Part shown: piece by piece, positions 1 through 5,376 of the stretch
Layout of the letters: the number at the start of each line of letters is the position of its first letter
Numbering within the stretch: the stretch's first letter is position 1
Origin: Candidatus Omnitrophota bacterium
Lineage (GTDB): Bacteria; Omnitrophota; Gorgyraeia; Duberdicusellales; 4484-171
Direction of reading: 5' to 3'
Assembly (NCBI GenBank): GCA_028710385.1
Contig: JAQTUC010000061.1
Location: 1-8,485 of the forward strand
DNA: 8,485 nucleotides
Translations under genes and position numbers: made by a program
The notes under the pieces: model-generated
What the model saw: the letters and a program-made list of their open reading frames with translations, nothing else
Databases searched by the model: none
What the model was told of the DNA's origin: nothing

Positions 1-193
1 TCATTAGATAGCTCCACAATATTGAAAAATTCGTTTCTTTGACCGATCTCCACAGAGAAACCATTAGTCCGATGAGAAAAATAGCCAAGCCTACTTTGGT
101 TTCAAAGAACAAGAAATCCATTATTGATTTAGCATTAACTAAACCGACAACCTCAAATGCTGCTTCTGTAGGCGATATTCCTGTAGGAATCAT
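1..193 (-). CDS. Small membrane protein, C-terminal part beyond the window (hypothetical)
   Basis: An open frame starts at ATG 193..191 and runs off the left edge, giving 64 visible residues. The start is favoured because AGGAGG lies 9 nt upstream (about 203-208, inside the end of the upstream gene) and because the ATG overlaps that gene's TGA stop as ATGA, which suggests translational coupling. An ATG at 202 in the same frame is too close to the AGGAGG. After a short polar N-terminus there is one clear hydrophobic segment at about residues 33-49 (VGLAIFLIGLMVSLW), followed by a basic and polar stretch. This looks like a one-span inner-membrane protein, or the first segment of a longer one. 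I do not recognise the family. Pairing with a ParB-like protein next to a tRNA would fit a mobile-element maintenance or transfer module, which is inference. Confidence 0.6.
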   Translation of the reverse strand, partial: MIPTGISPTEAAFEVVGLVNAKSIMDFLFFETKVGLAIFLIGLMVSLWRSVKETNFSILWSYLM

Positions 194-705
194 TTTATCC
201 ATCCTCCTAATTTACTTTCCTCAAACTCCTGTACAAACTCTCCAAATCGGCTCAATTGCAGACGTTCATCGCCTTGCCGAACTATCTCAAGTAGTTTTCG
301 CAGATGAAAAAATTGAATAATGTCGGAATTATTCTTATTGTTTCGCAAGAAATCTTTGATTGACTCGGGAAGCTCTAAAGTTCGGAGGATTTTAGCAATA
401 TAGGACCAATTTTCACCTGTAATTTCGCTAAGTCCCCTCACGCTATTAACGCCGCGGGATTCTTTTAGTCTTTGGTAATATTCAGCTTTATCCAGAGGGA
501 AACTTTGCAAACGCTTGAGATGAGCCAAATGCCTTTCCCAAGCTCTTTTTTCAATTACAGGGATGTGTTCTAGGTCTTCGGGGCGATTCCCTAAGCAGAA
601 CTTCTGGCGGGCATTCTTTATAATCCTGTAGAAAGGAATCTCATACCAATAAGTCCGTGGCTGTATATGTGCATATTTCTGCAAATATTTCAGGAAATCA
701 AGCAT
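190..705 (-). CDS. ParB/KorB-like helix-turn-helix protein
   Basis: The protein has 171 residues when started at ATG 705. The frame is open upstream into tRNA-His, but an ATG at 786 lies inside the tRNA terminator hairpin and the one at 831 lies inside the tRNA, so both are unlikely. No good Shine-Dalgarno sequence precedes 705, so the start is uncertain. Residues about 75-120 (EYYQRLKESRG...SEITGENWSYIAKILRTLELPESI) match the central HTH of ParB/Spo0J/KorB proteins: a helix, a turn with GENWSYIAKILR as recognition helix, then the L-LPESI linker. After it, an H-LRKLLEIVRQGD-like stretch resembles the ParB region following the HTH. The N-terminal part lacks a clear ParB CTPase motif (GERRxxA). 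It is probably a DNA-binding regulator or plasmid/ICE-type ParB relative rather than a full segregation ParB. Its stop overlaps the start of the next gene. Confidence 0.65.
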   Translation of the reverse strand: MLDFLKYLQKYAHIQPRTYWYEIPFYRIIKNARQKFCLGNRPEDLEHIPVIEKRAWERHLAHLKRLQSFPLDKAEYYQRLKESRGVNSVRGLSEITGENWSYIAKILRTLELPESIKDFLRNNKNNSDIIQFFHLRKLLEIVRQGDERLQLSRFGEFVQEFEESKLGGWIK

Positions 706-737
706 TTCTGAGGGGTTTACCCTTACTTCTGCCTCAG

Positions 738-794
738 AAAAAGGAAAACCCTCATGCTTGTGGCTCGCTTGAGCCGGAGTTCGCATGAGGGTTT
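738..794 (-). terminator. Intrinsic terminator after tRNA-His
   Basis: On the minus strand, a perfect 12-bp stem pairs AAACCCTCATGC (794..783) with GCATGAGGGTTT (757..746). Inside it is a second stem GGCTC/GAGCC (775..771 with 766..762). It is followed by TTTTCCTTTTT. The position, 5 nt past the tRNA CCA end, is where a tRNA terminator belongs. Confidence 0.75.
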
Positions 795-798
795 CATA

Positions 799-877
799 TG
801 GGGTGGGCGACGGGAATTGAACCCGCGACAACCTGGGCCACAGCCAAGTGCTCTATCCGGGCTGAGCTACGCCCACC
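799..877 (-). tRNA. tRNA-His(GTG), CCA encoded
   Basis: The minus-strand cloverleaf has acceptor arm GTGGGCG/CGCCCAC, an extra G at position -1 opposite discriminator C73 (the histidine identity pair), D arm GCTC...GAGC, anticodon stem CTTGG/CCAGG with loop CTGTGGC (anticodon GTG), and T arm GCGGG TTCAATT CCCGT. The 3' CCA is encoded (801..799). Of the five tRNAs here, only this one has an encoded CCA. Confidence 0.97.
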
Positions 878-894
878 ACAAATGAAAACATATA

Positions 895-946
895 GGGTCA
901 TTCCTTAATTTGTGGTGGCACTGAGGAAATATTTCCGAAGTGCCTT
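895..946 (-). repeat. Palindromic element, copy A (upstream of tRNA-His)
   Basis: A 28-bp imperfect palindrome at 917-944 has outer arms GGCACT/AGTGCC, a centre GGAAATATTTCC, and two unpaired TC dinucleotides facing each other. It is followed on the minus strand by an AAGGAAT...CC tail. It matches copy B at 6592-6643 in 28 of the first 30 positions and in about 41 of 52 overall. In both copies the palindrome ends about 40 nt before a tRNA gene in the same orientation. Confidence 0.75.
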
Positions 947-963
947 TATATAAAAACAAATTT

Positions 964-2613
964 TCACTGAACAGGCTGGGTTTGCGTTTGAACCTGGCTC
1001 TGGTTTTGAGCTTGAGTGTTCGCCTGTGTATTTGAAGCGTTAGTTTCGTTCTGTGTATTGGTTTGAGCGCTGGTATTTACACTTTGCTCCTCTGTATTTG
1101 TTTTCTGCAATTCCTGCGATTGAGCCAAAGGGGCTTCCTCTGTCTGCTTCTCAGGTTGAGTTGTTTCCTGCTGCGCCGGCTGAGTAACAGTTTCCGGCTG
1201 CTTTGCAGTTTCAGGAACCGGCTGGCTGTCCGCTTGCTGCGGCACCTTTTCTGCTGAAGGCGCAACCTCTTTATTTTCTTTTTTATAATTAATTACATTA
1301 TCTATAATCCCGACTACGCTTTCTATTGTGTTTTTAGTTTTCTCAAAAGTAGCATCCTTTACAGTCGCCGCCGCCTCTTTGGTTTTATCAGCAACAGTCC
1401 CTGTTGTTTCTTTGGTTTTATCAATCACTGTTTCTGCGGCAGCTTTAGTTGCATCAACCGCTTTATCCAGCGTAGCCTCCTTAACTCCTTTGGTTGTTTC
1501 TGCAATTTTTGCTTTCGCTTTATCCAGAATATTAATTACAATAGTTCCTATATCAAGCTTCATTTTCCCCTTAAATTCAGATTGAAGCGACGCAAGGTCA
1601 ATATGGAAAGAATCCATTTTTGTCCTGAGCTTTATCGGCAGCACAGGTTTCCCGCTTCCATCGTTAAAGAAAGCAATCATTGTCCTAAGCGAATTTGCCC
1701 GGGAATCGTTTTGCGTTCCCTCTAAAAAATCTATTTTATTTAAAGCTAAAATAGCCTCAATTACCAAATCGTTATTTAAAGAGTTAATTTTACTATCCAG
1801 CGAAAGCTTGGCATCCTTGACCCCAAGGTTATCCGGCTTCCAGAAAGGAGGGTAATAGTCGCTAAACATCATATAGTCGGCATCATTTATATTGAATTTT
1901 ATATCCATATTCCTGTGGGCATAATCAACCCAGCCTTTAAGTGAAATTACATTTTCTGATTTTATCTCATCCTTATCCAAAGAAGCATTTACCTCTATAT
2001 AAAATTTAGGCAGGCCTGGATAAATAAAATGTTTTAACACTATATTTATATTCCTCAGATTAAATGTAACCGGTTTATCTTTAGTTAAGTCCATAACCTG
2101 CGCGGAAGCGCCGTTTATGAAAAGTTTCCCCACCTTTACGGAAATATTTTTTTGTTTGGCTTTTTGCGGCAACTCTGTTGCTTTTACCTCCTCAGGAACA
2201 GATGCGGATTGCTCTGGAGAAGTGACTTCAACAGGTACCTTCTCCTTTACAAAGAACGGAGAAATAGTAATTTTTGATTTATCAAATTTAACCTTAAAAT
2301 TCAACTTATCTACGTAAACCTTGCTTAAACTTATGTTGCCGCTGAATGGATTAAACAACCCAAGTGAAACATCAGCTTTCTTAAATTCAACGTCATTACA
2401 TTTAAAGCCCTTAACGACAACAGTAAAAGGAAACCTGAACGAAACAGACTCAACTTCAGCTTCCGCAGAGAATTGTTTCCTTACGTAATCTTTTAATATA
2501 TCTTTGCCTTTTACATTAAGGAGAATAAAAATACCAAGATGTATTGCAATAATAAAAAATACAAAAGCTGAAAGAATAACTACTATCTTTTTTCTTTTAT
2601 TACTTTTATCCAT
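964..2613 (-). CDS. AsmA/DUF748-like envelope protein with LEA-like repeat and Q/T-rich tail
   Basis: The protein has 549 residues. After a basic start (KSNKRKK) comes one membrane anchor at about residues 9-33, then a beta-rich, lysine-rich region (about 38-360). This includes phrases typical of AsmA/DUF748-type proteins, such as VSFRFPFTVVVKGFKCNDVEFKKADVSLGLFNPF cut into short strands, and a second such block at 155-360. Members of this broad group are anchored in the inner membrane, extend into the periplasm and have been linked to outer-membrane lipid transport or assembly. Residues about 365-430 switch to an amphipathic repeat of the form TKEAAxxVxDK, as in LEA or apolipoprotein-like proteins. 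Residues about 450-549 are low-complexity P/E/Q then T/Q/N. The start ATG has a modest AGGTAAAG 4 nt upstream. The family assignment rests on architecture; the exact function is unknown. Confidence 0.6.
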   Translation of the reverse strand: MDKSNKRKKIVVILSAFVFFIIAIHLGIFILLNVKGKDILKDYVRKQFSAEAEVESVSFRFPFTVVVKGFKCNDVEFKKADVSLGLFNPFSGNISLSKVYVDKLNFKVKFDKSKITISPFFVKEKVPVEVTSPEQSASVPEEVKATELPQKAKQKNISVKVGKLFINGASAQVMDLTKDKPVTFNLRNINIVLKHFIYPGLPKFYIEVNASLDKDEIKSENVISLKGWVDYAHRNMDIKFNINDADYMMFSDYYPPFWKPDNLGVKDAKLSLDSKINSLNNDLVIEAILALNKIDFLEGTQNDSRANSLRTMIAFFNDGSGKPVLPIKLRTKMDSFHIDLASLQSEFKGKMKLDIGTIVINILDKAKAKIAETTKGVKEATLDKAVDATKAAAETVIDKTKETTGTVADKTKEAAATVKDATFEKTKNTIESVVGIIDNVINYKKENKEVAPSAEKVPQQADSQPVPETAKQPETVTQPAQQETTQPEKQTEEAPLAQSQELQKTNTEEQSVNTSAQTNTQNETNASNTQANTQAQNQSQVQTQTQPVQ

Positions 2614-2704
2614 AATTCTTTACCTGGTTTTCCTATACTAAATTATCTGCGGCAAGCTTGTTTGGCAGCAGTGCGCGCATTTTATTACAAACACTCATTT
2701 ATGC

Positions 2705-2785
2705 ACGCGCCCGGCGTGTCACTGTTCTCGCCGGAGGCGAGCTTCTCCAGTAACGGTACCACGCATTCAGCTACGAACTGACATT
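2705..2785 (-). pseudogene. Possible decayed tRNA-Arg copy
   Basis: Read on the minus strand, CGTAGCTGAAT (2775..2765) matches the tRNA-Arg segment CGTAGCTCAAT (2900..2890) with one change. CACGCCGGGCGCGT (2718..2705) matches the tRNA-Arg T-arm/acceptor 3' end (2845..2832) exactly. The spacing between the two blocks is 57 nt, against 55 nt in the true tRNA. The middle is unrelated and forms its own hairpin CTCGCC/GGCGAG (2726-2741). It cannot fold as a functional tRNA. It could instead be an attachment-site duplication of the tRNA 3' end. Confidence 0.35.
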
Positions 2786-2832
2786 AATCAACAAAAATTC
2801 TGAAAACTTATCAAACAATGATTTTTTACATA

Positions 2833-2906
2833 CGCGCCCGGCGTGAATCGAACACGCAACCTACTGCTTAGAAGGCAGTTGCTCTATCCAATTGAGCTAC
2901 GGGCGC
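2833..2906 (-). tRNA. tRNA-Arg(TCT)
   Basis: The minus-strand cloverleaf has acceptor GCGCCCG/CGGGCGC, D arm GCTC...GAGC, anticodon stem ACTGC/GCAGT with loop CTTCTAA (anticodon TCT, reading AGA), T arm GCGTG TTCGATT CACGC, and discriminator G. The CCA is not encoded. It lies about 115 nt downstream of the TPR gene on the same strand and may be co-transcribed with it. Confidence 0.97.
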
Positions 2907-2970
2907 AAAATGATTGACGCCTTTTAAAAAACCGGAATAACAAATCTGGCATCTTGAACCCGCAGCGAAA

Positions 2971-3007
2971 GTTAAGGCATGCCAGTCAGCCACCTTAATC
3001 GCTTTTG
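2971..3007. other. Hairpin between TPR gene and tRNA-Arg
   Basis: An inverted repeat, GCGA + AGTTAAGG ... CCTTAA + TCGC, reads on the plus strand into CGCTTTTGTAATTT. On the minus strand, which carries the genes, it follows the TPR stop codon directly and could act as a processing or weak termination structure, but the U-rich run lies on the plus-strand side. It may slow read-through into tRNA-Arg. Function is inferred only from position. Confidence 0.4.
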
Positions 3008-3020
3008 TAATTTGCGAAAA

Positions 3021-3464
3021 TTATTCGCTGGGACTCTTTTCTTCCTCCATTATAAAAGACTTAGGCTTGGCCCTTTCCATGTTTAACAAATTAGCCCAAT
3101 ATTCCAAAGATGTACACCTGTCAGCCTGCATATCATAAATACGGCCAAGGTTTAATTTTGCCGGCATATAGTTTGGATCAAGCTCCAAAACATCTTTAAA
3201 CGCGGCAGCTGCGCTTGCATAATCTCCGCGAACAGCATACATTACCCCTCTGTTATGCAAAATGTATTTGTTATACTTTGAGGTAAGCATCATAACCATC
3301 GCATATTGTTTGTTAGCCTGCTCAAAGTCTCCCTTCTTCTGCGCTTTTACTCCTTCGTTAAAATATTTGTATGCTTCCTCTCTTGAGGCTATACCATCAG
3401 CATAGAGAGCGCCGCCGAAACAAACCGTGGACAGTAATACCAATAAAACTTTTCGCAAAACCAT
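3021..3464 (-). CDS. Secreted TPR-repeat protein
   Basis: The protein has 147 residues. A signal peptide covers about residues 1-22: basic MVLRK, hydrophobic LLVLLSTVCFGGA, likely cut after ALYA. It is followed by about three tetratricopeptide repeats: about 30-63 (YKYFNEGVKAQKKGDFEQA), 67-99 (NRGVMYAVRGDYASAAAAF, then LELDPNY) and a degenerate third at 101-130 (KLNLGRIYDMQADRCTSLEYW). It ends with an acidic tail. TPRs are protein-binding scaffolds, so this is probably a periplasmic or lipid-free secreted partner protein, partner unknown. The start is secure: AAGGAGG lies 6 nt before the ATG. A sigma70-like promoter lies just upstream, and the ribosome site can pair into a small hairpin. tRNA-Arg follows downstream in the same direction. 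Confidence 0.8.
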   Translation of the reverse strand: MVLRKVLLVLLSTVCFGGALYADGIASREEAYKYFNEGVKAQKKGDFEQANKQYAMVMMLTSKYNKYILHNRGVMYAVRGDYASAAAAFKDVLELDPNYMPAKLNLGRIYDMQADRCTSLEYWANLLNMERAKPKSFIMEEEKSPSE

Positions 3465-3490
3465 AAACCACCTCCTTAAAGGACTTAAGG

Positions 3491-3519
3491 TTTATATTTA
3501 TAAGCAAACTGTTAATCAA
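3491..3519 (-). promoter_or_regulatory. Sigma70-like promoter of the TPR gene
   Basis: On the minus strand, -35 TTGATT (3519..3514), a 17-nt spacer and -10 TATAAA (3496..3491) predict transcription start near 3484, giving a leader of about 20 nt. The leader contains CCTTAA-GTCCT-TTAAGG, whose right arm overlaps the AAGGAGG ribosome site. Confidence 0.55.
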
Positions 3520-3654
3520 AAAACCAAAACTTACCGCAAATTTTGCCAGATGAACAAATCAAGAGGGCGAGCTTCTTAACATTTGTTCCGAAACATGTTA
3601 CAAACTGCCACAACCCCTTTTACGGTGCGTAAACCCTTTTGACAACTGAACAGA

Positions 3655-3730
3655 TCGGGAGGGTGGGATTTGAACCCACGGCTTCTTGGTCCCAAACCAA
3701 GCGCGATGAACCGGACTTCGCTACCTCCCG
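3655..3730 (-). tRNA. tRNA-Pro(TGG)
   Basis: The minus-strand cloverleaf has acceptor CGGGAGG/CCTCCCG, D arm GCGA...TCGC, anticodon stem CTTGG/CCAAG with loop TTTGGGA (anticodon TGG), T arm GTGGG TTCAAAT CCCAC, and discriminator A. The CCA is not encoded. The C1-G72 pair and the anticodon arm are typical of bacterial proline tRNA. Confidence 0.97.
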
Positions 3731-3782
3731 TACACTAATACCAAAGACAAAAAATCCGGAATTCCAGGAATTTATTGACTTT

Positions 3783-3822
3783 GCGCCTGTGGCGAGACCT
3801 CGCCGTAGAGCAACGGGCGCTC
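3783..3822 (-). other. Structured leader of tRNA-Pro, tRNA-like fragment
   Basis: Outer arms GCGCC/GGCGC (3783-3787 with 3816-3820) enclose an inner hairpin GGCGA-GACC-TCGCC (3791-3804). Its minus-strand 5' end, GCGCCCGTTGCTC, matches the first 13 bases of tRNA-Arg with one change. It lies between the promoter at 3853-3880 and the tRNA, so it should be part of the primary transcript. On the plus strand, AGAGC...GCTCT followed by TTTATTC resembles a weak terminator, but no plus-strand gene precedes it. Confidence 0.5.
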
Positions 3823-3852
3823 TTTTATTCTTCTTTTGAAATGTTTTAATTT

Positions 3853-3880
3853 ATTATACTAGGCTTTTTAGGGCTGTAAA
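3853..3880 (-). promoter_or_regulatory. Sigma70-like promoter for tRNA-Pro
   Basis: On the minus strand, -35 TTTACA (3880..3875), a 16-nt spacer and a perfect -10 TATAAT (3858..3853) direct transcription toward tRNA-Pro, with start expected near 3846 and a leader of about 115 nt. Confidence 0.65.
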
Positions 3881-4036
3881 GAGCTTTGCCGATAATCCTC
3901 TGTTTTGATTAAGACAGCCTTATTGCATACAAAAACTATTAATAAACCTGCTTTTAAAATTTATTTCTGTAAATTTTCCCTATAATCATTAATTTTAGAG
4001 AAATAAGTAATCGCTTAATTTAAGTAATATCCAACT
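3881..4036. other. AT-rich intergenic stretch, nothing recognised
   Basis: This lies between the end of the inositol-phosphatase gene and the tRNA-Pro promoter. It has no coding frame, no clear terminator and no tRNA-like fold. Only AT-rich sequence was seen. Confidence 0.5.
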
Positions 4037-4816
4037 CTATGAGCGAGCAAGGCGCGAAAGCACTATTTTCTGAACCTTACCATGAGTTATTCCGTTTGAT
4101 GCTATATAACCTATTGTTTTATGGGTAACGCTACTACCCTTAAGATCTGTTATTTTTCCTCCGGCTTCTTCAATTATGGAAACGCTTCCTGCAAAATCCC
4201 ACGGACGGTCGCAGAATTCAACCGCAAAATCAAGCTTCCCCTCTGCCAGATAAGACAATATCCTGGCGGAAGAACCGAACATCCTTATGTTAAAAACCTC
4301 CTTTGCCAAATCGCCTAAAACATCAAGCATAACATCGGGGGAATAGCGTATGGTTGAATCAAAAGAAATGGAGCATTCTTTCAATTCTTTATTGGGAGAC
4401 ACCTTTATTTGTTCGTTGTTTTTGTACGCCCCGGAACCTTTTTCTGCTGCATACAATTCATCGTCAACGGGCATATAGACAACTCCTGCCACAAATTTGT
4501 TCCTGTGCAAAATACCTATTGAAACGCCGAAGATATTTATATTTCTTATAAAATTATGGGTGCCATCCAGCGGATCAATTATCCATAAAAAATCGCTTTC
4601 CAAATCGCTCGCTCCGCCTTCCTCGGCAAGAATGCCGTGCCCGGGGAATTTACTTTTTATCTTATCAACAATCATACGCTCAGCTTCCTTATCAAGATTT
4701 GTAGCAAGATTTCTATCACCTTTGCTTTCAATATTTGAAATTTTTCCGAAATTGTTTAAAAGATATATTCCGGCTTCTTTTGCCGCATCTATTGCTAAGT
4801 TTACAATGTCACCCAT
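4037..4816 (-). CDS. suhB: Inositol monophosphatase family protein (SuhB-like)
   Basis: The protein has 259 residues, the usual family length. These Mg2+-dependent enzymes hydrolyse myo-inositol phosphate or related sugar and nucleotide phosphates in the cytoplasm; SuhB also binds transcription antitermination complexes in E. coli. The metal-binding set is complete: KGDRNLATNLD (32-42), AEE (64-66), IDPLDGTHNF (80-89) and WDFAGSVSIIEEAGG (206-220). FGSSARILSYLAEGKLD (180-196) matches the conserved GS-A-dL-yvA-GrlD block. The start ATG follows AAGGAGG by 5 nt. It lies 16 nt behind smpB on the same strand, so the two are probably one operon. Substrate cannot be told from sequence, and the symbol is used in the family sense only. 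Confidence 0.88.
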   Translation of the reverse strand: MGDIVNLAIDAAKEAGIYLLNNFGKISNIESKGDRNLATNLDKEAERMIVDKIKSKFPGHGILAEEGGASDLESDFLWIIDPLDGTHNFIRNINIFGVSIGILHRNKFVAGVVYMPVDDELYAAEKGSGAYKNNEQIKVSPNKELKECSISFDSTIRYSPDVMLDVLGDLAKEVFNIRMFGSSARILSYLAEGKLDFAVEFCDRPWDFAGSVSIIEEAGGKITDLKGSSVTHKTIGYIASNGITHGKVQKIVLSRLARS

Positions 4817-4832
4817 CGTGGCCTCCTTATAT

Positions 4833-5300
4833 TTATCTGCCCTCGCGCGTACGGTTAAAATTTTTCATTTCGCGCCTTGTTTCCCTGTCAACCAGTTCTT
4901 CTTTAATTTTTCTGCGTTTATCGTATAGAAGTTTTCCTTTGGCCAGGGAAATTTCCACTTTAACAAAGTTTTTATCATTGAAATATATTTTAAGCGGTAT
5001 CAATGTGAGTCCGCGCTGGGAAGTTAAACCTATAAGGCGCTTTATTTCCTTTTTATGAAGAAGCAGCCTGCGGGTTCTTTTGGGGGCGGCTCTAAAATAA
5101 AAACTTTTTTCGTATTCCGGTATGTTTAGATTATAAAGAAATGCTTCCCCGTTTTCAATTCTGCCGAAAGCCTCCTCTATTGAGCAGCCTTTGGTGCGAA
5201 GCGACTTAACTTCAGTGCCCCTAAGCTCAATTCCTGCTTCATAGGTTTCCAGAATTTCGTAATCCCTTCTTGCTTTCCTGCTTGTAGCTATTATTTTCAC
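4833..5300 (-). CDS. smpB: SsrA-binding protein SmpB
   Basis: The protein has 155 residues, the normal length. SmpB binds tmRNA and carries it to stalled ribosomes for trans-translation. Signature blocks are in order: RRDYEILETYEAGIELRGTE then VKSLR (11-35), an IPEYEK... segment (60-65), PKRTRRLLLHKKEIKRL (73-89), GLTLIPLKIYF (97-107), KVEISLAKGKLLYDKR (114-129) and the basic C-terminal tail IKEELVDRETRREMKN, which enters the decoding centre. The N-terminus reads MKIIATSRKA. The start is GTG at 5300, preceded by GGAGG 6 nt upstream; the frame has no better start. The inositol-phosphatase gene follows closely. No tmRNA gene was seen in the window. Confidence 0.95.
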   Translation of the reverse strand: MKIIATSRKARRDYEILETYEAGIELRGTEVKSLRTKGCSIEEAFGRIENGEAFLYNLNIPEYEKSFYFRAAPKRTRRLLLHKKEIKRLIGLTSQRGLTLIPLKIYFNDKNFVKVEISLAKGKLLYDKRRKIKEELVDRETRREMKNFNRTREGR

Positions 5301-5370
5301 CCAGCCCCTCCAAAATTATTTACACACCTGCCCAGCTTCTCCGGGATACTACCGATCCGGATGGGCTGGG
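5300..5370 (-). promoter_or_regulatory. Candidate alternative-hairpin control of smpB translation
   Basis: In the minus-strand RNA, CCCAGCCC (5370..5363) can pair with GCTGGG (5336..5331), strengthened by an inner CCGG(G)AT/ATCCGG stem (5341-5360). It can also pair with GGGCTGGG (5307..5300), which overlaps the end of the smpB ribosome site and the first base of its GTG. The two pairings exclude each other: 6 bp plus inner stem against 8 bp. Whether it acts as a switch is inference; the first hairpin alone could be a weak terminator or processing site of the upstream gene. Confidence 0.4.
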
Positions 5371-5376
5371 TTCATA

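Noticed and set aside
39..320. Plus-strand open frame of 93 codons at the left end
   Set aside because: It lies opposite two overlapping minus-strand genes that have better start signals and recognisable features; its own sequence has no family likeness.
706..831. N-terminal extension of the ParB-like gene up to 831
   Set aside because: It reads through the tRNA-His 3' half and the terminator hairpin; the peptide it gives there (RVQFPSPTPYE) is the usual false translation of a T arm.
1063..1585. Several plus-strand and alternate-frame open frames inside the AsmA-like gene
   Set aside because: They mirror low-complexity repeat codons of the minus-strand gene and have no independent start signals or recognisable domains.
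2736..3576. Shared GGCGAGCTTCT at 2736-2746 and 3566-3576, each 80-90 nt behind a tRNA
   Set aside because: Eleven bases with unrelated flanks; possibly a small common repeat, but too short to call without further copies.
3639..3839. Plus-strand frame over tRNA-Pro, and similar minus-strand frames at 6332-6535 and 6590-6847
   Set aside because: These are antisense translations of tRNA genes (phrases such as GRVGFEPTASW, RKEGLEPSWS and ERVRFELTVPL), not proteins.
5331..5370. Intrinsic terminator after the AEC gene
   Set aside because: The hairpin is good but no U-run follows on either strand, so it is described as a candidate control structure instead.
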